Origin: Mycolicibacterium sphagni
GTDB lineage: Bacteria; Actinomycetota; Actinomycetes; Mycobacteriales; Mycobacteriaceae
DNA length: 64,000 bases
Direction of reading: 5' to 3'
Assembly (NCBI RefSeq): GCF_013337765.1
Contig: NZ_VBSB01000007.1
Span: 62,001-126,000 of the forward strand
In this document: positions 9,132 to 18,771 of the stretch, in pieces
Position numbering within the stretch: the first letter of the stretch is position 1
Layout of the letters: each line of letters opens with the position of its first letter
The notes under the pieces: generated by a model
Told to the model about the DNA's origin: nothing
Database searches by the model: none
Seen by the model: the letters and a program-made list of their open reading frames with translations, nothing else
Program-made: the position numbers and the translations under genes

Positions 9132-9485
9132 ATGGCTCGACCTAAGCGTTTCATCGTCGAGTTAGTGCTGAAGGACAGCGACGGTTCGGACTCGGATCTG
9201 GCCCGCGACTTGAGAACTGACGGCGCTAAACGCACTCTGGCCATCAACCGCCTGACCGAAGATTTCCTGTTTCGCGCCACACCGCTCTACGTGCCGCCCG
9301 GCCCAGAGGGGGCGTGGATATCGGTACCGCTGGGCCCTGATGTCGCCATGTGTCAGTGGGACCCCGGCGATCCAGCGGCGTTCGCCGCCGGTCTGCCGGT
9401 GGGTCGCCTAAAAGTGGTCAGAGTCATCAGGAAGAACGACGCCGACACGATTCAGGATTTTCTTGGGAGGATCAGTGGGGGCTAG
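9132..9485 (+). CDS. Hypothetical protein of the mobile element
   Basis: A 117-residue protein with no recognised family. It has a mix of beta-type segments (RFIVELVL, GAWISVPLG, RLKVVRVI), no signal peptide and no membrane segment. Upstream, a strong AAAGGAGG (9069-9076) sits in front of an 18-codon mini-frame starting at ATG 9089 that overlaps this gene's start, so translation may be coupled. An in-frame TGA at 9087-9089 rules out a much longer N-terminus. It is followed 42 bases later by a membrane protein gene on the same strand. Confidence 0.55.
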   Translation: MARPKRFIVELVLKDSDGSDSDLARDLRTDGAKRTLAINRLTEDFLFRATPLYVPPGPEGAWISVPLGPDVAMCQWDPGDPAAFAAGLPVGRLKVVRVIRKNDADTIQDFLGRISGG

Positions 9486-9527
9486 CTCGGCCTACAGTGG
9501 CGAGACGCGACGCGCACAGGTGGTGCG

Positions 9528-10163
9528 ATGATGCGGACTCGGTTTTTCGGAACCCTGGTCAGATGGGGACTGGCACCCGTCCTGGCCGTCGCTGCCTTTC
9601 TCCTGGCGCCGCCCGTCGCCGAGAAGCAGGATGCCCTGGAGTTAGCGCCGTTCTTCACGGCTGCGGCCGCTCTGCTCGGTGCGTTCATCATCGCCCTGGC
9701 GGTGTTGTCGGTGCTCTCGCCGCTTGCCATTGTGCGCGTCTACGAGATCGTCGGTTATGCGACCCTGGTCTACTTGGCTATCGGAACCGTCGCCGCCACC
9801 GCTGGGTGTGTCGGATCATGGCCGATGTTCCTGTACGCCTACCTGTTCGCGATCACCGCCGGATCGGGTGTCGGTACGGTCGTAGCGATCACTCGGTTCG
9901 GTATCGCCAACATGAAGCTGACGCGCGACGAGAAGGCCGTCGACGAAGCTGGACGGTTGGGTGCAATGTTCACCCGCACCCAGGCAACCGAGCTACCCGG
10001 CAATTGCAAGGCGCAGTGTTCGGTCGCTGATCCCGGTAATGGCCGCCATCACGTAGCGCCTGCCGCCGCCGGCGCTACGGCACCTGACAGCAGTGGAACC
10101 GCCCCGGCTGCTGCGCCAGGCCAAAATCCCACGGGCGCAACGGGTCCCCAGCGACAGGGGTGA
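9528..10163 (+). CDS. Membrane protein of unknown function
   Basis: A 211-residue protein with about four predicted membrane segments (roughly 10-27, 42-66, 72-90 and 94-118), then a soluble tail whose last 50 residues are rich in Ala, Pro, Gly and Thr. It starts at ATG 9528, soon after the 117-residue gene, and the two may form a small operon. I recognise no family. It converges on the Phd-like gene. Confidence 0.55.
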   Translation: MMRTRFFGTLVRWGLAPVLAVAAFLLAPPVAEKQDALELAPFFTAAAALLGAFIIALAVLSVLSPLAIVRVYEIVGYATLVYLAIGTVAATAGCVGSWPMFLYAYLFAITAGSGVGTVVAITRFGIANMKLTRDEKAVDEAGRLGAMFTRTQATELPGNCKAQCSVADPGNGRHHVAPAAAGATAPDSSGTAPAAAPGQNPTGATGPQRQG

Positions 10164-10218
10164 CGATTGACCGACCGGCGGCTCGAGCATTACGCGTGCC
10201 GCACGGCCTCACCGACGT

Positions 10219-11013
10219 CTAGCGTTCCAGTATCTGCGCCACGGACTGCTCAACAGCGCTGACACTCGCGTCCAACCGCGCTTCGAGAATGCCTAGGTCG
10301 ACCAGGCCGTCATGAGTACTCAACTCCACGTTGCGCTCGATGATCGAACCGGCGTAGGAGACCGCACCCCCGAACGTCAGCTCAGTGCCGCCGGGGCTGT
10401 TCGAAGGCCCGGTCGTTCCCTGCGCGAGTTGCTGTGCCAGACCGGTGCGCACACGCACGCCGATCAAACGTTCACTGGCGGCCTCGATCTGGGGCTTGAG
10501 CCCGGCTCGGGCCTTCAGCGACGCGAGACTTTCGGTGTCGGTCAGTCGCTGAAGCACGGCGCGCGTCAGCGCCTGACCGTGGACATGAATAGCCTTATCG
10601 ATCCGTGAGAAAACCTCGGCAATCGCCTCGTCGACCTGAGAAGGTCGTGCATCAGCGCGAGCGGGCTCCGAGTCTGCTCCAGCGAGCGCCTGCGCCTCGA
10701 ATCCAGCCTCGGCGAGTTCTTCAGGTGTCGCGCCCGCCGCAATCAGGTCTTCGCGGCTGAAAGTACTGAGGTGCTGCTGTACGGGGACAGTCCTGCCCTC
10801 CGCACTCGCGGTCGCCGCCCGATTTCGGCTTTCCTCGAATTCAGGCACCGTCGAGAGGATCAGCGCGTCTACCTGGTCAGGGTCGATCGCTACGAGGGCC
10901 GCGATCGGTCGACCGTTGCGGGTGAGCACCACAGGCTCGTCCGGCCGGATTGCGTTAAGTACCGTCGCAGAGTTGCGCACCAACTCGCGCACGCTGACCG
11001 TGGTTGTAGCCAT
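10219..11013 (-). CDS. Phd/YefM-type antitoxin-domain protein with long C-terminal extension
   Basis: The 264-residue protein opens with a Phd/YefM-like domain (ATTTVSVRELVRNSATVLN, then EPVVLTRNGRPIAALVAI), the DNA-binding part of type II antitoxins. About 200 residues without a recognised fold follow, with helical segments rich in Ala and Glu. Classical Phd antitoxins have about 80 residues. I chose ATG 11013 because it has AAGGAGCG upstream and begins the domain exactly; a start at 11103 would run through the promoter repeats. No toxin gene is adjacent on either side, so the extension may itself carry an effector function, or the protein may be a plain regulator. Confidence 0.65.
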   Translation of the reverse strand: MATTTVSVRELVRNSATVLNAIRPDEPVVLTRNGRPIAALVAIDPDQVDALILSTVPEFEESRNRAATASAEGRTVPVQQHLSTFSREDLIAAGATPEELAEAGFEAQALAGADSEPARADARPSQVDEAIAEVFSRIDKAIHVHGQALTRAVLQRLTDTESLASLKARAGLKPQIEAASERLIGVRVRTGLAQQLAQGTTGPSNSPGGTELTFGGAVSYAGSIIERNVELSTHDGLVDLGILEARLDASVSAVEQSVAQILER

Positions 11014-11024
11014 CGCTCGCTCCT

Positions 11025-11049
11025 TGTCTGACATCTGTCTGACATTGTA
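11025..11049 (-). promoter_or_regulatory. Promoter and twin operator of the Phd-like gene
   Basis: On the minus strand a -10-like TACAAT (11044-11049) is followed by two copies of TGTCAGACA (11036-11044 and 11025-11033), each a near-perfect palindrome, spaced 11 bp apart on the same helix face. AAGGAG and the start codon follow directly. The layout fits autorepression by the Phd domain. Confidence 0.5.
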
Positions 11050-11069
11050 GGCGCAGTAAAGATCCAGCG

Positions 11070-11246
11070 CTACCGCCATCCAGCGCCGCAGGCGCTGAGG
11101 CACAGCTCCATTTCCGCTGATCGGGGCAAACCTTGCACCTCGAGCTCAAACACCACGCAATCGGCTACCTGAGCAAACTCTCGAGCCGCGGCTTCAGGCG
11201 CTAATTCAACGCCCGTTGACGCCCCTTTGGGCTGCTCCACACCCAT
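11070..11246 (-). CDS. Small hypothetical protein (weak candidate)
   Basis: A 58-residue open frame starts at ATG 11246. It has an acidic, balanced composition (GVELAPEAAAREFAQVADC then VVFELEVQGL), unlike the arginine-rich shadows around it. It lies at the extreme right of the element, upstream of and codirectional with the Phd-like gene, and ends at TAG 11070-11072 just before that gene's promoter. No family is recognised and no strong ribosome binding site is evident. Confidence 0.25.
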   Translation of the reverse strand: MGVEQPKGASTGVELAPEAAAREFAQVADCVVFELEVQGLPRSAEMELCLSACGAGWR

Positions 11247-11260
11247 AGTTAGACAGCCTT

Positions 11261-11284
11261 ATGTTCCCAAATATGTTCCCAAAT
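11261..11284. repeat. Tandem 12-bp repeat, probable integrase-binding arm
   Basis: ATGTTCCCAAAT occurs twice in direct tandem (11261-11272 and 11273-11284). It lies just inside the predicted element end, between accessory genes and the tRNA. Short TGTTCCC-type direct repeats near a tRNA attachment site are typical binding sites for tyrosine integrases. Confidence 0.55.
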
Positions 11285-11290
11285 GGCATG

Positions 11291-11326
11291 AAAACGGCCC
11301 TCGGAGGGGTCTCCGAGGGCCGTTTT
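11291..11326 (-). terminator. Rho-independent terminator downstream of tRNA-fMet
   Basis: AAAACGGCCCTCGGAG and CTCCGAGGGCCGTTTT form a perfect 16-bp stem around the loop GGGT. It lies four bases past the tRNA 3' end. The symmetric A/T flanks would let it terminate in both directions, protecting the tRNA gene from element transcription. Confidence 0.85.
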
Positions 11327-11329
11327 ACC

Positions 11330-11406
11330 TGGTAGCGGGGACAGGATTCGAACCTGCGACCTCTGGGTTATGAGCCCAGCGAGCTACCGAGCTGCTCCAC
11401 CCCGCG
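11330..11406 (-). tRNA. Initiator tRNA-Met (CAT), probable attB/attR of the element
   Basis: The 77-nt minus-strand gene begins CGCGGGGTGGAGCAGCTCGG and ends with an encoded CCA. The anticodon loop CTCATAA is flanked by GGG and CCC, the three G-C pairs that mark initiator tRNAs, and the first pair of the acceptor stem (C1 with U72) is unpaired, also an initiator trait. The T-arm GGTTCGAATCC is intact. Its 3' end faces the accessory region, as expected when a tyrosine integrase inserts at a tRNA 3' end and restores the gene. Confidence 0.95.
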
Positions 11407-11418
11407 TTGGTGAACGCA

Positions 11419-11448
11419 ACGTTACCGAACGCGGAGCATCCGAACCAA
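11419..11448 (-). promoter_or_regulatory. Candidate promoter of tRNA-fMet
   Basis: On the minus strand TTGGTT (11443-11448) and TAACGT (11419-11424) are separated by 18 bases and lie 13 bases before the tRNA 5' end, fitting a sigma-A-type promoter. Confidence 0.4.
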
Positions 11449-11545
11449 ATCGCCTGATCAGAACCCCGATTACGTCTCGTCGGTGCGCCCAAGGTCACAT
11501 GTTTTCACTTGCGTTCGGCCGCAGAAGTCGACAGGCTCGTTGGAG

Positions 11546-12193
11546 ATGAAGAAACAACACGCCAACCGCTATGCCGCGATCGCGATGATCGCCACCGTCG
11601 CCTTCGGCGTCACCAGTTGTGACAACGAATCCGGTGTCACCACAAGCAAACCCGCAGCGTCGATCCCGGCGCTGCCTGGCGTGCCCACGTCCACCACGAC
11701 GACCACCAAGCCCGCGGCCGCGCCGGTCGACTACACCCGGCTGCTGTTGCAGGCCCGCGACATCTCCGTGACGGGCGACGCCTACCTCGCCCAACCGGCG
11801 ACGCCGAACCCCGACAGCCGGCCCGGCGCCGAGGTCCTGATCGTCAACCAGGAGCAGACCAAAGCCGTCAGCATCCTGGTCGTGGCACTGGACAGCCCCG
11901 CAGCGGGGCCGTCCGCGCTCGCCGAGGCCCAGGCCAGCCTGACCAAATCGGTGAATCCCGGCCCGCCGCAGCCGTCCATCGTCGGCACCGGCGGCACGGT
12001 GGTCTCGGGTAACTCCCCAGACGGTGCGAAATCGGTGACGGTGCTGTTGTTCACCGAGGGATCCGCACTGGCGCGGGTGGAGTTCGACGGCCTGCCCGGC
12101 CAGCCCGCTGACGCCGACTTCGTCACCAACGTCGGGCAGAAACAGGCCATCGCCTTGCGCGTGGGGTTGCCCACCCCGCAAGGGACTCCCTAG
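11546..12193 (+). CDS. Secreted lipoprotein of unknown function
   Basis: From ATG 11546 the 215-residue protein has a short basic start (MKKQHANR), a hydrophobic stretch and the lipobox VTSC, so it should be lipidated on Cys 25 or so and anchored outside the membrane. A Thr/Pro-rich linker follows, then a domain of about 150 residues resembling the sensor-like fold of small mycobacterial lipoproteins; I do not recognise a specific family. A start at 11483 is open but would bury the signal peptide. Its stop overlaps the RNase Z stop by four bases (CTAG). Confidence 0.75.
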   Translation: MKKQHANRYAAIAMIATVAFGVTSCDNESGVTTSKPAASIPALPGVPTSTTTTTKPAAAPVDYTRLLLQARDISVTGDAYLAQPATPNPDSRPGAEVLIVNQEQTKAVSILVVALDSPAAGPSALAEAQASLTKSVNPGPPQPSIVGTGGTVVSGNSPDGAKSVTVLLFTEGSALARVEFDGLPGQPADADFVTNVGQKQAIALRVGLPTPQGTP

Positions 12194-13101
12194 CGGCGCG
12201 CGGGCACCGGTACCCGGATCAGGTCCTCGGCGACCACGATGTCGCCGGCGAACACCTCGGCGGCCTCGTCGGTGTAGCGGCCTGCCGCGTCCTGGTAGCG
12301 CTGTGAGAAGTGCGTCAACACCAGCGTGCGCACCCCACACTCGGCCGCAACCTGAGCCGCCTGCCGAGCCGTCAGGTGCCCGTACTGCACTGCCAGGTCT
12401 TCGTCCTGCGCCAAGAACGTCGCCTCGATCACCAACATGTCGGCGCCGTCGGCCAGCTCGTACACCCCATCACACAGCCGGGTGTCCATTACGAACGCGA
12501 ACCGCTGGCCACGCCGCGGCTCACTGACCTGCGCCACCTCGACCGTCCGGTCCCCCACCCGCACGCTTCCGGCCCGATCCAGCTCACCCACCCCAGGACC
12601 GCTGATCCCGAAGCGCGACAACAACTCCGGGATGAACCGCCGTCCGTCGGGCTCGACGAGCCGGTAGCCGAACACATCGGTCGAATGCTCCAGCGCCCGA
12701 GCCTCCAGCACACCGAAGTCGCCGACAGCGGCTACACCAGAGGCCTCGATCGGTTCCTCCCGGACGTCGACGGTGTCATAGAAGATCGAGGCGTGCCGCA
12801 GCCGCGCGAAGTACTCAGCGCCCGACGCCGGAAAGTGCGCGGTGATCGGATGGGTCACCCGGTCCAGTGACGCGCGCTGGATGATGCCGGGCACGCCGAG
12901 ACAATGATCACCGTGAAAGTGCGTGAGACACAACCGGTTTACCGCACTAGCCGGCACACCGGCCAGCACCATCTGACGCTGAGTTCCCTCGCCCGGGTCG
13001 AAGAGCAGCCCTTCGTCGTCCCACCGCAGCAGGTAGCCATTGTGGTTGCGGTAGCGCGTGGGCACCTGACTGGCAGTGCCCAGCACAACCAACTCACGCA
13101 T
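12190..13101 (-). CDS. rnz: Ribonuclease Z (tRNA 3' endonuclease)
   Basis: This 303-residue metallo-beta-lactamase-fold enzyme trims tRNA 3' trailers. It has the metal motif [11 protein letters not shown] (about 60-70), further ligands in [17 protein letters not shown] and [10 protein letters not shown], and an exosite-like stretch before them. Length and motif order match bacterial RNase Z. The ATG at 13101 gives the normal N-terminus ([10 protein letters not shown]). Whether its placement 0.8 kb from the tRNA-fMet gene is more than chance cannot be told. Confidence 0.92.
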   Translation of the reverse strand: MRELVVLGTASQVPTRYRNHNGYLLRWDDEGLLFDPGEGTQRQMVLAGVPASAVNRLCLTHFHGDHCLGVPGIIQRASLDRVTHPITAHFPASGAEYFARLRHASIFYDTVDVREEPIEASGVAAVGDFGVLEARALEHSTDVFGYRLVEPDGRRFIPELLSRFGISGPGVGELDRAGSVRVGDRTVEVAQVSEPRRGQRFAFVMDTRLCDGVYELADGADMLVIEATFLAQDEDLAVQYGHLTARQAAQVAAECGVRTLVLTHFSQRYQDAAGRYTDEAAEVFAGDIVVAEDLIRVPVPARR

Positions 13102-13109
13102 GGCTAGAA

Positions 13110-16100
13110 CTACTTAGTCGACTCGTACTTCTTGAAGGCATCGTCGAGACGCTGCAGCGCATCGCCGTATTCGGCGAAGTTGCCGTTCTTTTGAGCTTCC
13201 TGCACGGCACCGAGCGCGGTCTCGACATCCTGCAGCGCGGCCGCCTTGGGCCCCGACAGGCTGGTCGGCGCGCCCGGCGTGGCAGGCGGCACCGCCGCGA
13301 TCGGTGTGGGGACCTCAGGCGCGCTGCCCGGCGCCGGCGGGGGTGCCGCCGCGGGCGGCCGACCGCCCGGTGGCTGGCCCCCGGGCGGGGTCGCCGGTGC
13401 GGGACCGGTGGCCGTCGCACCAGCGCCGGCACCGAAAATGCCGTCCAGCGCGGTACTTACCGTCGGGCCGTAACCGACCTTGTCGTTGTACATCATCGCC
13501 ACGCGGATCAACCGCGGATAGGACGACGCGGCGTCACTACTGCCCGGCGAGGCATACACCGGCGACACGTAGATCAGACCGCCCTGCCCGACCGGCAGGG
13601 TCAGCAGATTGCCCCACCGTATTCGGTTCTGGTTGTCCCGGCCGATCACACCGAGATCCTGGCTGACCGCGGTGTCGGTACTGATCGCGTTGAACGCCAG
13701 CTTCGGACCGTTGACCTGACCGGGGATCGTCAACACCGTGATCCTGCCATAGGTGTCGGGATCGGAACTCGCGCTGATATAGGCCGCCAGGAAGTCGCGC
13801 CGGAACCGGTTCATCGCGCTGGTCAGCTGGAATGACGCCGAATTATCATTGCGGGCAAGGTCTTTGGCGACGATGTAGTACGGCGGCTGGTAGCTGCTGG
13901 CGGTCGGGTTGGGATCCAGCGGCACGTCCCAGAAGTCCGAGGTGGAGAAGAACGTCACCGGATCGTCGACGTGGTACTTGGCCAGCAGCATGCGCTGCAC
14001 CTTGAACAGGTCTTCCGGATAGCGCAGGTGCGCAGCAAGATCCGGCGAGATGTCACTCTTCGGCTTGACCGTGCCCGGGAAGACCGACATCCATGCCTTC
14101 AACACCGGGTCGCTCTCGTCCTGCGCGTACAACGTCACCGTGCCGTCATAGGCGTCGACGGTGGCCTTGACCGAGTTACGGATGTAGGACACCTGCTGGT
14201 CGGGTGCTAGCCGGTTGACCGCCACCTCGGTGGAGTCCGCGGTCGCCGACGACAACGACGTCAACTCCGAGTACGGATAGTTGTCCAACGTGGTGTAGCC
14301 GTCGATGACCCACACCATTTTCTTGTTGACGATGGCCGGATACACGGTGCTGTCGGTGGTCAGCCACGGCGCCACCGACTTCACCCGCTGGGCGGGATCG
14401 CGGTTGAACAGGATCTTGCTGTTGGAGCCGATCACGTTGGAGAACAGGAAGTTCCGCTCGGCGAACTTGGCGGCGAACACCGTGCGGGCCAGCCAGTTGC
14501 CGATCGGAACACCACCGCTGCCGGTGTAGGTGTAGTTCTTGGTCTCGGTGTTGGTCTCGTAGTCGTATTCGCGGTCGTTGCCGTTCTTGCCGACGATCGC
14601 GTAGTCGGCCGAGGTGTTGGAGATGACCGGACCGAAGTAGACGCGCGGCTGATCGAGCGGCGCCGGCCCGGGCGAGACGACACTGCCGTTGGCGCCGACG
14701 ACGCTGGCCAGGAACTCCGGATAGCCTCCGCTCGCGTTGGGGTCGTTGGCGATTCCGCGCACCGTGTTGGCCGGCGACGCGATGAAACCGTTGCCATGGG
14801 TGTATACGGTGTGCCGGTTGATCCAGTCCCGCTGGTTGTCGATCAGGCGGTCTGGGTTGAGTTCGCGTGCGGCGACCACGTAGTCACGCAGGTCACCGTC
14901 CGGGCCCTGGTAGCGGTCGATCGACAGCTGATCGGGGAAGTAGTAGAAGTTCTTGCCCTGCTGGAATTGGGTGAACGCCGGGCTGATGATCGTCGGATCC
15001 AGCACCCGGATGTTCGACGTGGTCGCCCGGTCGGACGCCACCTGCTGCGCGGTCGCCGGCGCGTTGCCGGAGTAGTCGCGGTAGGTCACGTGGTCGTTGG
15101 TCAGGCCATAAGCCTGCCTGGTCGCCGCGATACTGCGACTGATGTATTCGCTTTCCTTCTGCGCTGCATTGGGTTTGACGCTGATCTGCTCGACGACCAA
15201 CGGCCAGCCAGCCCCCACGATCAGCGAGCTCAGCAGCAACAACACCAGGCCGATCGCGGGAATACGCAAGTCGCGCAGCACAAGTGCGGAGAACACTGCC
15301 GCCGCACAGATGATCGCGATCGCCATCAGGATCAGCTTGGCCGGCAGCACCGCGTTGATATCGGTGTAGCCGGCGCCGGTGAACGGCTTGCCGCCACGGG
15401 TGTGGCTGAGCAGTTCGTAGCGATCGAACCAATAGGCGACCGCCTTGAGGACCACCAGAGTCCCGATCAGGGCCACCAGCTGGATGCGGGCCGGACGGCT
15501 CAGCACACCGCTGCGACCGGCCAACCGGATACCACCGAAGATGTAGTGGCTGATCAGATTTGCCAGGAACGCCAGGAGCACCGCAATGAACAGATAGGTC
15601 AGCACCATCCGGTAGAACGGCAGATCGAATGCGTAGAAGCCGAGGTCCTTGCCGAACTGCGGGTCGGTGACCCCGAAGTCGCCGCCGTGCAGGAACAGCT
15701 GCACCTTCGCCCATACGCTCTGCATGACGGCGCCGGTAAAGAAGCCGATCAGCGCGGGCACCCCGATGCCGATCAGCTTGAGCCGTGCCATCACCGCGGT
15801 GCGGTAGCGCGCCACCGGATCGTTGGGTCCAGCGGTCGGCACGAAAACCGGCCGGGTGCGGTAGGCCAGGGCCAGCCCGGCGAAGACGATCGCCCCCATC
15901 AGCACGCCGGACACCAGGAAGAGGACGATGCGGGTGAGCAGCTTGGTGGTGAACACCGAGCGGTAGCCCAGCTCACCGAACCACAGCCACTCCACATAGG
16001 TGTCGATCAGCCGTGGCCCGCCCAACAACAACAGCACAACCACGAGCGCTACAACGATAAGAATCCGGCTGCGCCGAGTCAGCTTCGGCATCCGGGCGCC

Positions 16101-16115
16101 GGGCCGCATACTCAC
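13110..16115 (-). CDS. UPF0182 family large membrane protein
   Basis: The 1001-residue protein has about seven membrane segments in its first 320 residues, then a large extracytoplasmic domain (about 330-900) and a low-complexity tail rich in Pro, Gly and Ala (about 905-965) ending in a short helical segment. This is the UPF0182 family, conserved in mycobacteria next to the downstream protease; its function is not established. The GTG at 16115 has AGGAG eight bases upstream; an ATG eight codons later is the alternative. Confidence 0.88.
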   Translation of the reverse strand: MSMRPGARMPKLTRRSRILIVVALVVVLLLLGGPRLIDTYVEWLWFGELGYRSVFTTKLLTRIVLFLVSGVLMGAIVFAGLALAYRTRPVFVPTAGPNDPVARYRTAVMARLKLIGIGVPALIGFFTGAVMQSVWAKVQLFLHGGDFGVTDPQFGKDLGFYAFDLPFYRMVLTYLFIAVLLAFLANLISHYIFGGIRLAGRSGVLSRPARIQLVALIGTLVVLKAVAYWFDRYELLSHTRGGKPFTGAGYTDINAVLPAKLILMAIAIICAAAVFSALVLRDLRIPAIGLVLLLLSSLIVGAGWPLVVEQISVKPNAAQKESEYISRSIAATRQAYGLTNDHVTYRDYSGNAPATAQQVASDRATTSNIRVLDPTIISPAFTQFQQGKNFYYFPDQLSIDRYQGPDGDLRDYVVAARELNPDRLIDNQRDWINRHTVYTHGNGFIASPANTVRGIANDPNASGGYPEFLASVVGANGSVVSPGPAPLDQPRVYFGPVISNTSADYAIVGKNGNDREYDYETNTETKNYTYTGSGGVPIGNWLARTVFAAKFAERNFLFSNVIGSNSKILFNRDPAQRVKSVAPWLTTDSTVYPAIVNKKMVWVIDGYTTLDNYPYSELTSLSSATADSTEVAVNRLAPDQQVSYIRNSVKATVDAYDGTVTLYAQDESDPVLKAWMSVFPGTVKPKSDISPDLAAHLRYPEDLFKVQRMLLAKYHVDDPVTFFSTSDFWDVPLDPNPTASSYQPPYYIVAKDLARNDNSASFQLTSAMNRFRRDFLAAYISASSDPDTYGRITVLTIPGQVNGPKLAFNAISTDTAVSQDLGVIGRDNQNRIRWGNLLTLPVGQGGLIYVSPVYASPGSSDAASSYPRLIRVAMMYNDKVGYGPTVSTALDGIFGAGAGATATGPAPATPPGGQPPGGRPPAAAPPPAPGSAPEVPTPIAAVPPATPGAPTSLSGPKAAALQDVETALGAVQEAQKNGNFAEYGDALQRLDDAFKKYESTK

Positions 16116-16218
16116 CTGTCAGGCTCCTGGGTCTTGTCGGGCGGCTGTGCCGCGCCGAGGCAGCAGTACGGCCACAACTCTACGCATCACGACAGCGGTG
16201 CTGTCCTGCGACGACGCG

Positions 16219-17241
16219 CTAACAGCTCGGCGGACGACCGCCGGAGGTCAATGTGTGCAACGCGTCGACGGCCCCGGCCAAGGTGTCCACCTTCACCAGT
16301 TCCATGTTGTCGTCGCGCATCGACTTGGCCTCGTCGCAGTTATCGGCGGGCACCAGGAAGACCGACGCCCCGGCTTCCTGGGCGGCCAGCATCTTGTGGG
16401 TGATGCCCCCGATCGGGCCCACCTTGCCGTCCGCGTCGATGGTTCCGGTGCCCGCGATGAACTTCGATCCATTGAGGTCACCGGTGGTCAGCTTGTCGAT
16501 GACAGCCAGGCTGAACATCAGTCCTGCCGACGGCCCGCCGATGTTGGCGAGGTTGAAATCGATGCTGAACGGCGCCCACGGCGCGTCCAGCACGGCCACC
16601 CCGAGATAGCCGTAGTCGCGGTCGGGATTGGTGCCCAAAGTGATCCGCGCGGTGCCGGGCGGCGCGTTCTCGCGGCGGTAATCGATGACGATCTCCTGGC
16701 CCGGCTTGGTGGCCTTCAGCAGTCCGGTGAACTCCGCAATGTTCGCCACCGGCTTACCGTCGACCGCGTCGATGGCGTCACCGTCCTTGAGCTTGCCGGC
16801 CGACGGGCCGGTGTCGTTGACCTTGGCTGCCACGACCGCCTTCGGGTACTTCAGGTACCCCAGTGCGGCGTACTCGGCGCTGTCCTCGGAGTTCTTGAAG
16901 TCGGCGTCCTGATCCTTCTCGACGTCCTCACGCGACTTGTTCGGGGGGAACACCAGATCCCGGGGAACCAGCTGCTCGCGACCCGACACCCACAACGTCA
17001 GCGCTTGCCCCAAGGTCAGGCCGTCGCGCTGAGCGACGGTCGTCATATTCAGATGCCCCGCGGTGGGATGCGTCTCGATACCGTCGATGGCCACCACCTG
17101 CTTGCCGTCGACCTCGCCGAGCGTGTCGAAGGTCGGTCCGGGACCCAGCGAGACAAAGGGCACCGTCACGACCGCCAGCAGCACGCCGAAAACGACGATC
17201 GGCACGAGCGCCGTCATCAGCGTCAGAATCCGCCTGTTCAC
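16219..17241 (-). CDS. PDZ domain / Lon-type (S16) membrane-anchored serine protease
   Basis: The 340-residue protein has one N-terminal membrane segment (about 5-27), a PDZ domain (about 120-220) and a Lon-like proteolytic domain. The catalytic serine lies in GGPSAGLMFSLAV and the lysine in ITHKMLAAQEAGA, the Ser-Lys dyad of S16 peptidases. It resembles YlbL-type proteases. I chose GTG 17241 (VNRRILT), which gives the usual length; starts upstream to 17319 add unrelated residues. It is codirectional with the UPF0182 gene about 100 bases further on, so they may be cotranscribed. Confidence 0.88.
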   Translation of the reverse strand: MNRRILTLMTALVPIVVFGVLLAVVTVPFVSLGPGPTFDTLGEVDGKQVVAIDGIETHPTAGHLNMTTVAQRDGLTLGQALTLWVSGREQLVPRDLVFPPNKSREDVEKDQDADFKNSEDSAEYAALGYLKYPKAVVAAKVNDTGPSAGKLKDGDAIDAVDGKPVANIAEFTGLLKATKPGQEIVIDYRRENAPPGTARITLGTNPDRDYGYLGVAVLDAPWAPFSIDFNLANIGGPSAGLMFSLAVIDKLTTGDLNGSKFIAGTGTIDADGKVGPIGGITHKMLAAQEAGASVFLVPADNCDEAKSMRDDNMELVKVDTLAGAVDALHTLTSGGRPPSC

Positions 17242-17374
17242 GTCGCCAAGACTAGATCCGGCGGGCAGGAGCCAAGCGACCCGGGGAATAGACGGGAGCC
17301 CGATGGAGGCCCGGTTCACTGACAGCGTGATCGCCAGTTACGCGTCTGCCTCGCAGGGTGAGTACGGTTGAGAC

Positions 17375-18736
17375 ATGTCTGACCTGCCCTTCGGCTTCTC
17401 CGCGGGAGACGACCCCGACCGCGACAAGTCGAAAAAGGACCCTGACTCGGGCCCCGGCGACCCATTCGGGTTCGGCGGCGGCGACTTCAACATGGCCGAC
17501 CTCGGCCAGATCTTCACCAAACTCGGCCAGATGTTCAGCGGCGCAGGCAATCCGATGGCCGGCGGTTCGTCGGGCCCGGTCAACTACGACCTGGCCCGTC
17601 AGCTGGCATCGAGCTCCATCGGCTTCGTCGCGCCGATCCCCGCGGCTACCAGTTCCGCCATCGCCGACGCCGTGCACCTGGCCGACACCTGGCTCGACGG
17701 CGCCACCGCGCTGCCCGCCGGAGCCACCAAGGCCGTCGCCTGGACACCCAACGAATGGGTGGACGGCACCCTGGACACCTGGAAGCGACTGTGCGACCCG
17801 ATGGCCGAGCAGATCGGATCGGTGTGGGCATCGTCGCTGCCCGAGGAAGCCAAGGCGATGGCAGGCCCGCTGCTGGCGATGATGACGCAGATGGGCGGCA
17901 TGGCGTTCGGCTCGCAGCTGGGTCAGGCGCTGGGCAAGCTGTCCCGTGAGGTGCTCACGTCGACCGATATCGGACTGCCGCTGGGCCCCAAGGGCGTTGC
18001 GGCGTTGCTGCCCGAGGCCATCGAAGCTCTCTCCGAGGGTCTCGAGACACCGCGCAGCGAGATCCTGACCTTCCTGGCCGCCCGAGAGGCGGCTCATCAC
18101 CGGTTGTTCAGCCATGTCCCGTGGCTGTCCACCCAACTACTCAATGCGGTCGAGGCCTACGCCAAGGGCATGAAGATCGACATGAGCGGTATCGAGGAGC
18201 TGGCGCAGGGGTTCAACCCCGCCGCGCTCGCCGATCCCGCCGCCATGGAGCAGCTGCTGAGCCAGGGGATGTTCGAGCCCAAGGCCACGCCCGAGCAGAC
18301 CGCGGCGCTGGAACGGCTGGAAACCCTGCTGGCGCTGGTCGAAGGGTGGGTGCAAACCGTGGTCACCGCCGCGCTCGGCGACCGCATCCCCGGCACCGCC
18401 GCGCTCTCAGAGATGTTGCGACGCCGGCGGGCCACCGCCGGACCGGCCGAGCAGACCTTCGCGACGCTGGTCGGCCTGGAATTGCGGCCCCGCAAGATGC
18501 GCGAAGCTGCCGCGCTGTGGGAGCGACTGACCGACGCCGTCGGCATCGACGCCCGCGACGCCGTCTGGCAGCACCCCGACCTGCTGCCCAACTCCGCGGA
18601 CCTCGACGAGCCGGCCGGTTTCATCGACCGGATCATCGGCGGCGATACCAGCGCACTGGACCTCGACGCCGCGATCGAGGAATTCCAGAAATCTCAAGAC
18701 GACGGCGACGGCCCCGACAAGCCTGTGGATAGCTGA
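17375..18736 (+). CDS. Zincin-like metalloprotease family protein (DUF2342)
   Basis: A 453-residue protein with a Gly/Asp-rich N-terminus (FGFGGGDFNMADLGQ), several helical blocks and the motif AREAAHHRLFSHVPWL (about 232-247), where Glu and His correspond to the metal-binding helix of the zincin-2 family. These proteins are widespread in actinobacteria and were named after an association with F420 genes; their substrate is unknown. It is divergent from the Lon-like protease gene. Confidence 0.8.
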   Translation: MSDLPFGFSAGDDPDRDKSKKDPDSGPGDPFGFGGGDFNMADLGQIFTKLGQMFSGAGNPMAGGSSGPVNYDLARQLASSSIGFVAPIPAATSSAIADAVHLADTWLDGATALPAGATKAVAWTPNEWVDGTLDTWKRLCDPMAEQIGSVWASSLPEEAKAMAGPLLAMMTQMGGMAFGSQLGQALGKLSREVLTSTDIGLPLGPKGVAALLPEAIEALSEGLETPRSEILTFLAAREAAHHRLFSHVPWLSTQLLNAVEAYAKGMKIDMSGIEELAQGFNPAALADPAAMEQLLSQGMFEPKATPEQTAALERLETLLALVEGWVQTVVTAALGDRIPGTAALSEMLRRRRATAGPAEQTFATLVGLELRPRKMREAAALWERLTDAVGIDARDAVWQHPDLLPNSADLDEPAGFIDRIIGGDTSALDLDAAIEEFQKSQDDGDGPDKPVDS

Positions 18737-18771
18737 GCCGCGCGACACCCCTGCGGTGTCACAGTCAGCGG

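Noticed and set aside
14796..16403. A 535-residue plus-strand frame opposite the UPF0182 gene
   Set aside because: It is the complement of a clear membrane-protein gene and reads as His/Gln/Arg-rich shadow sequence.
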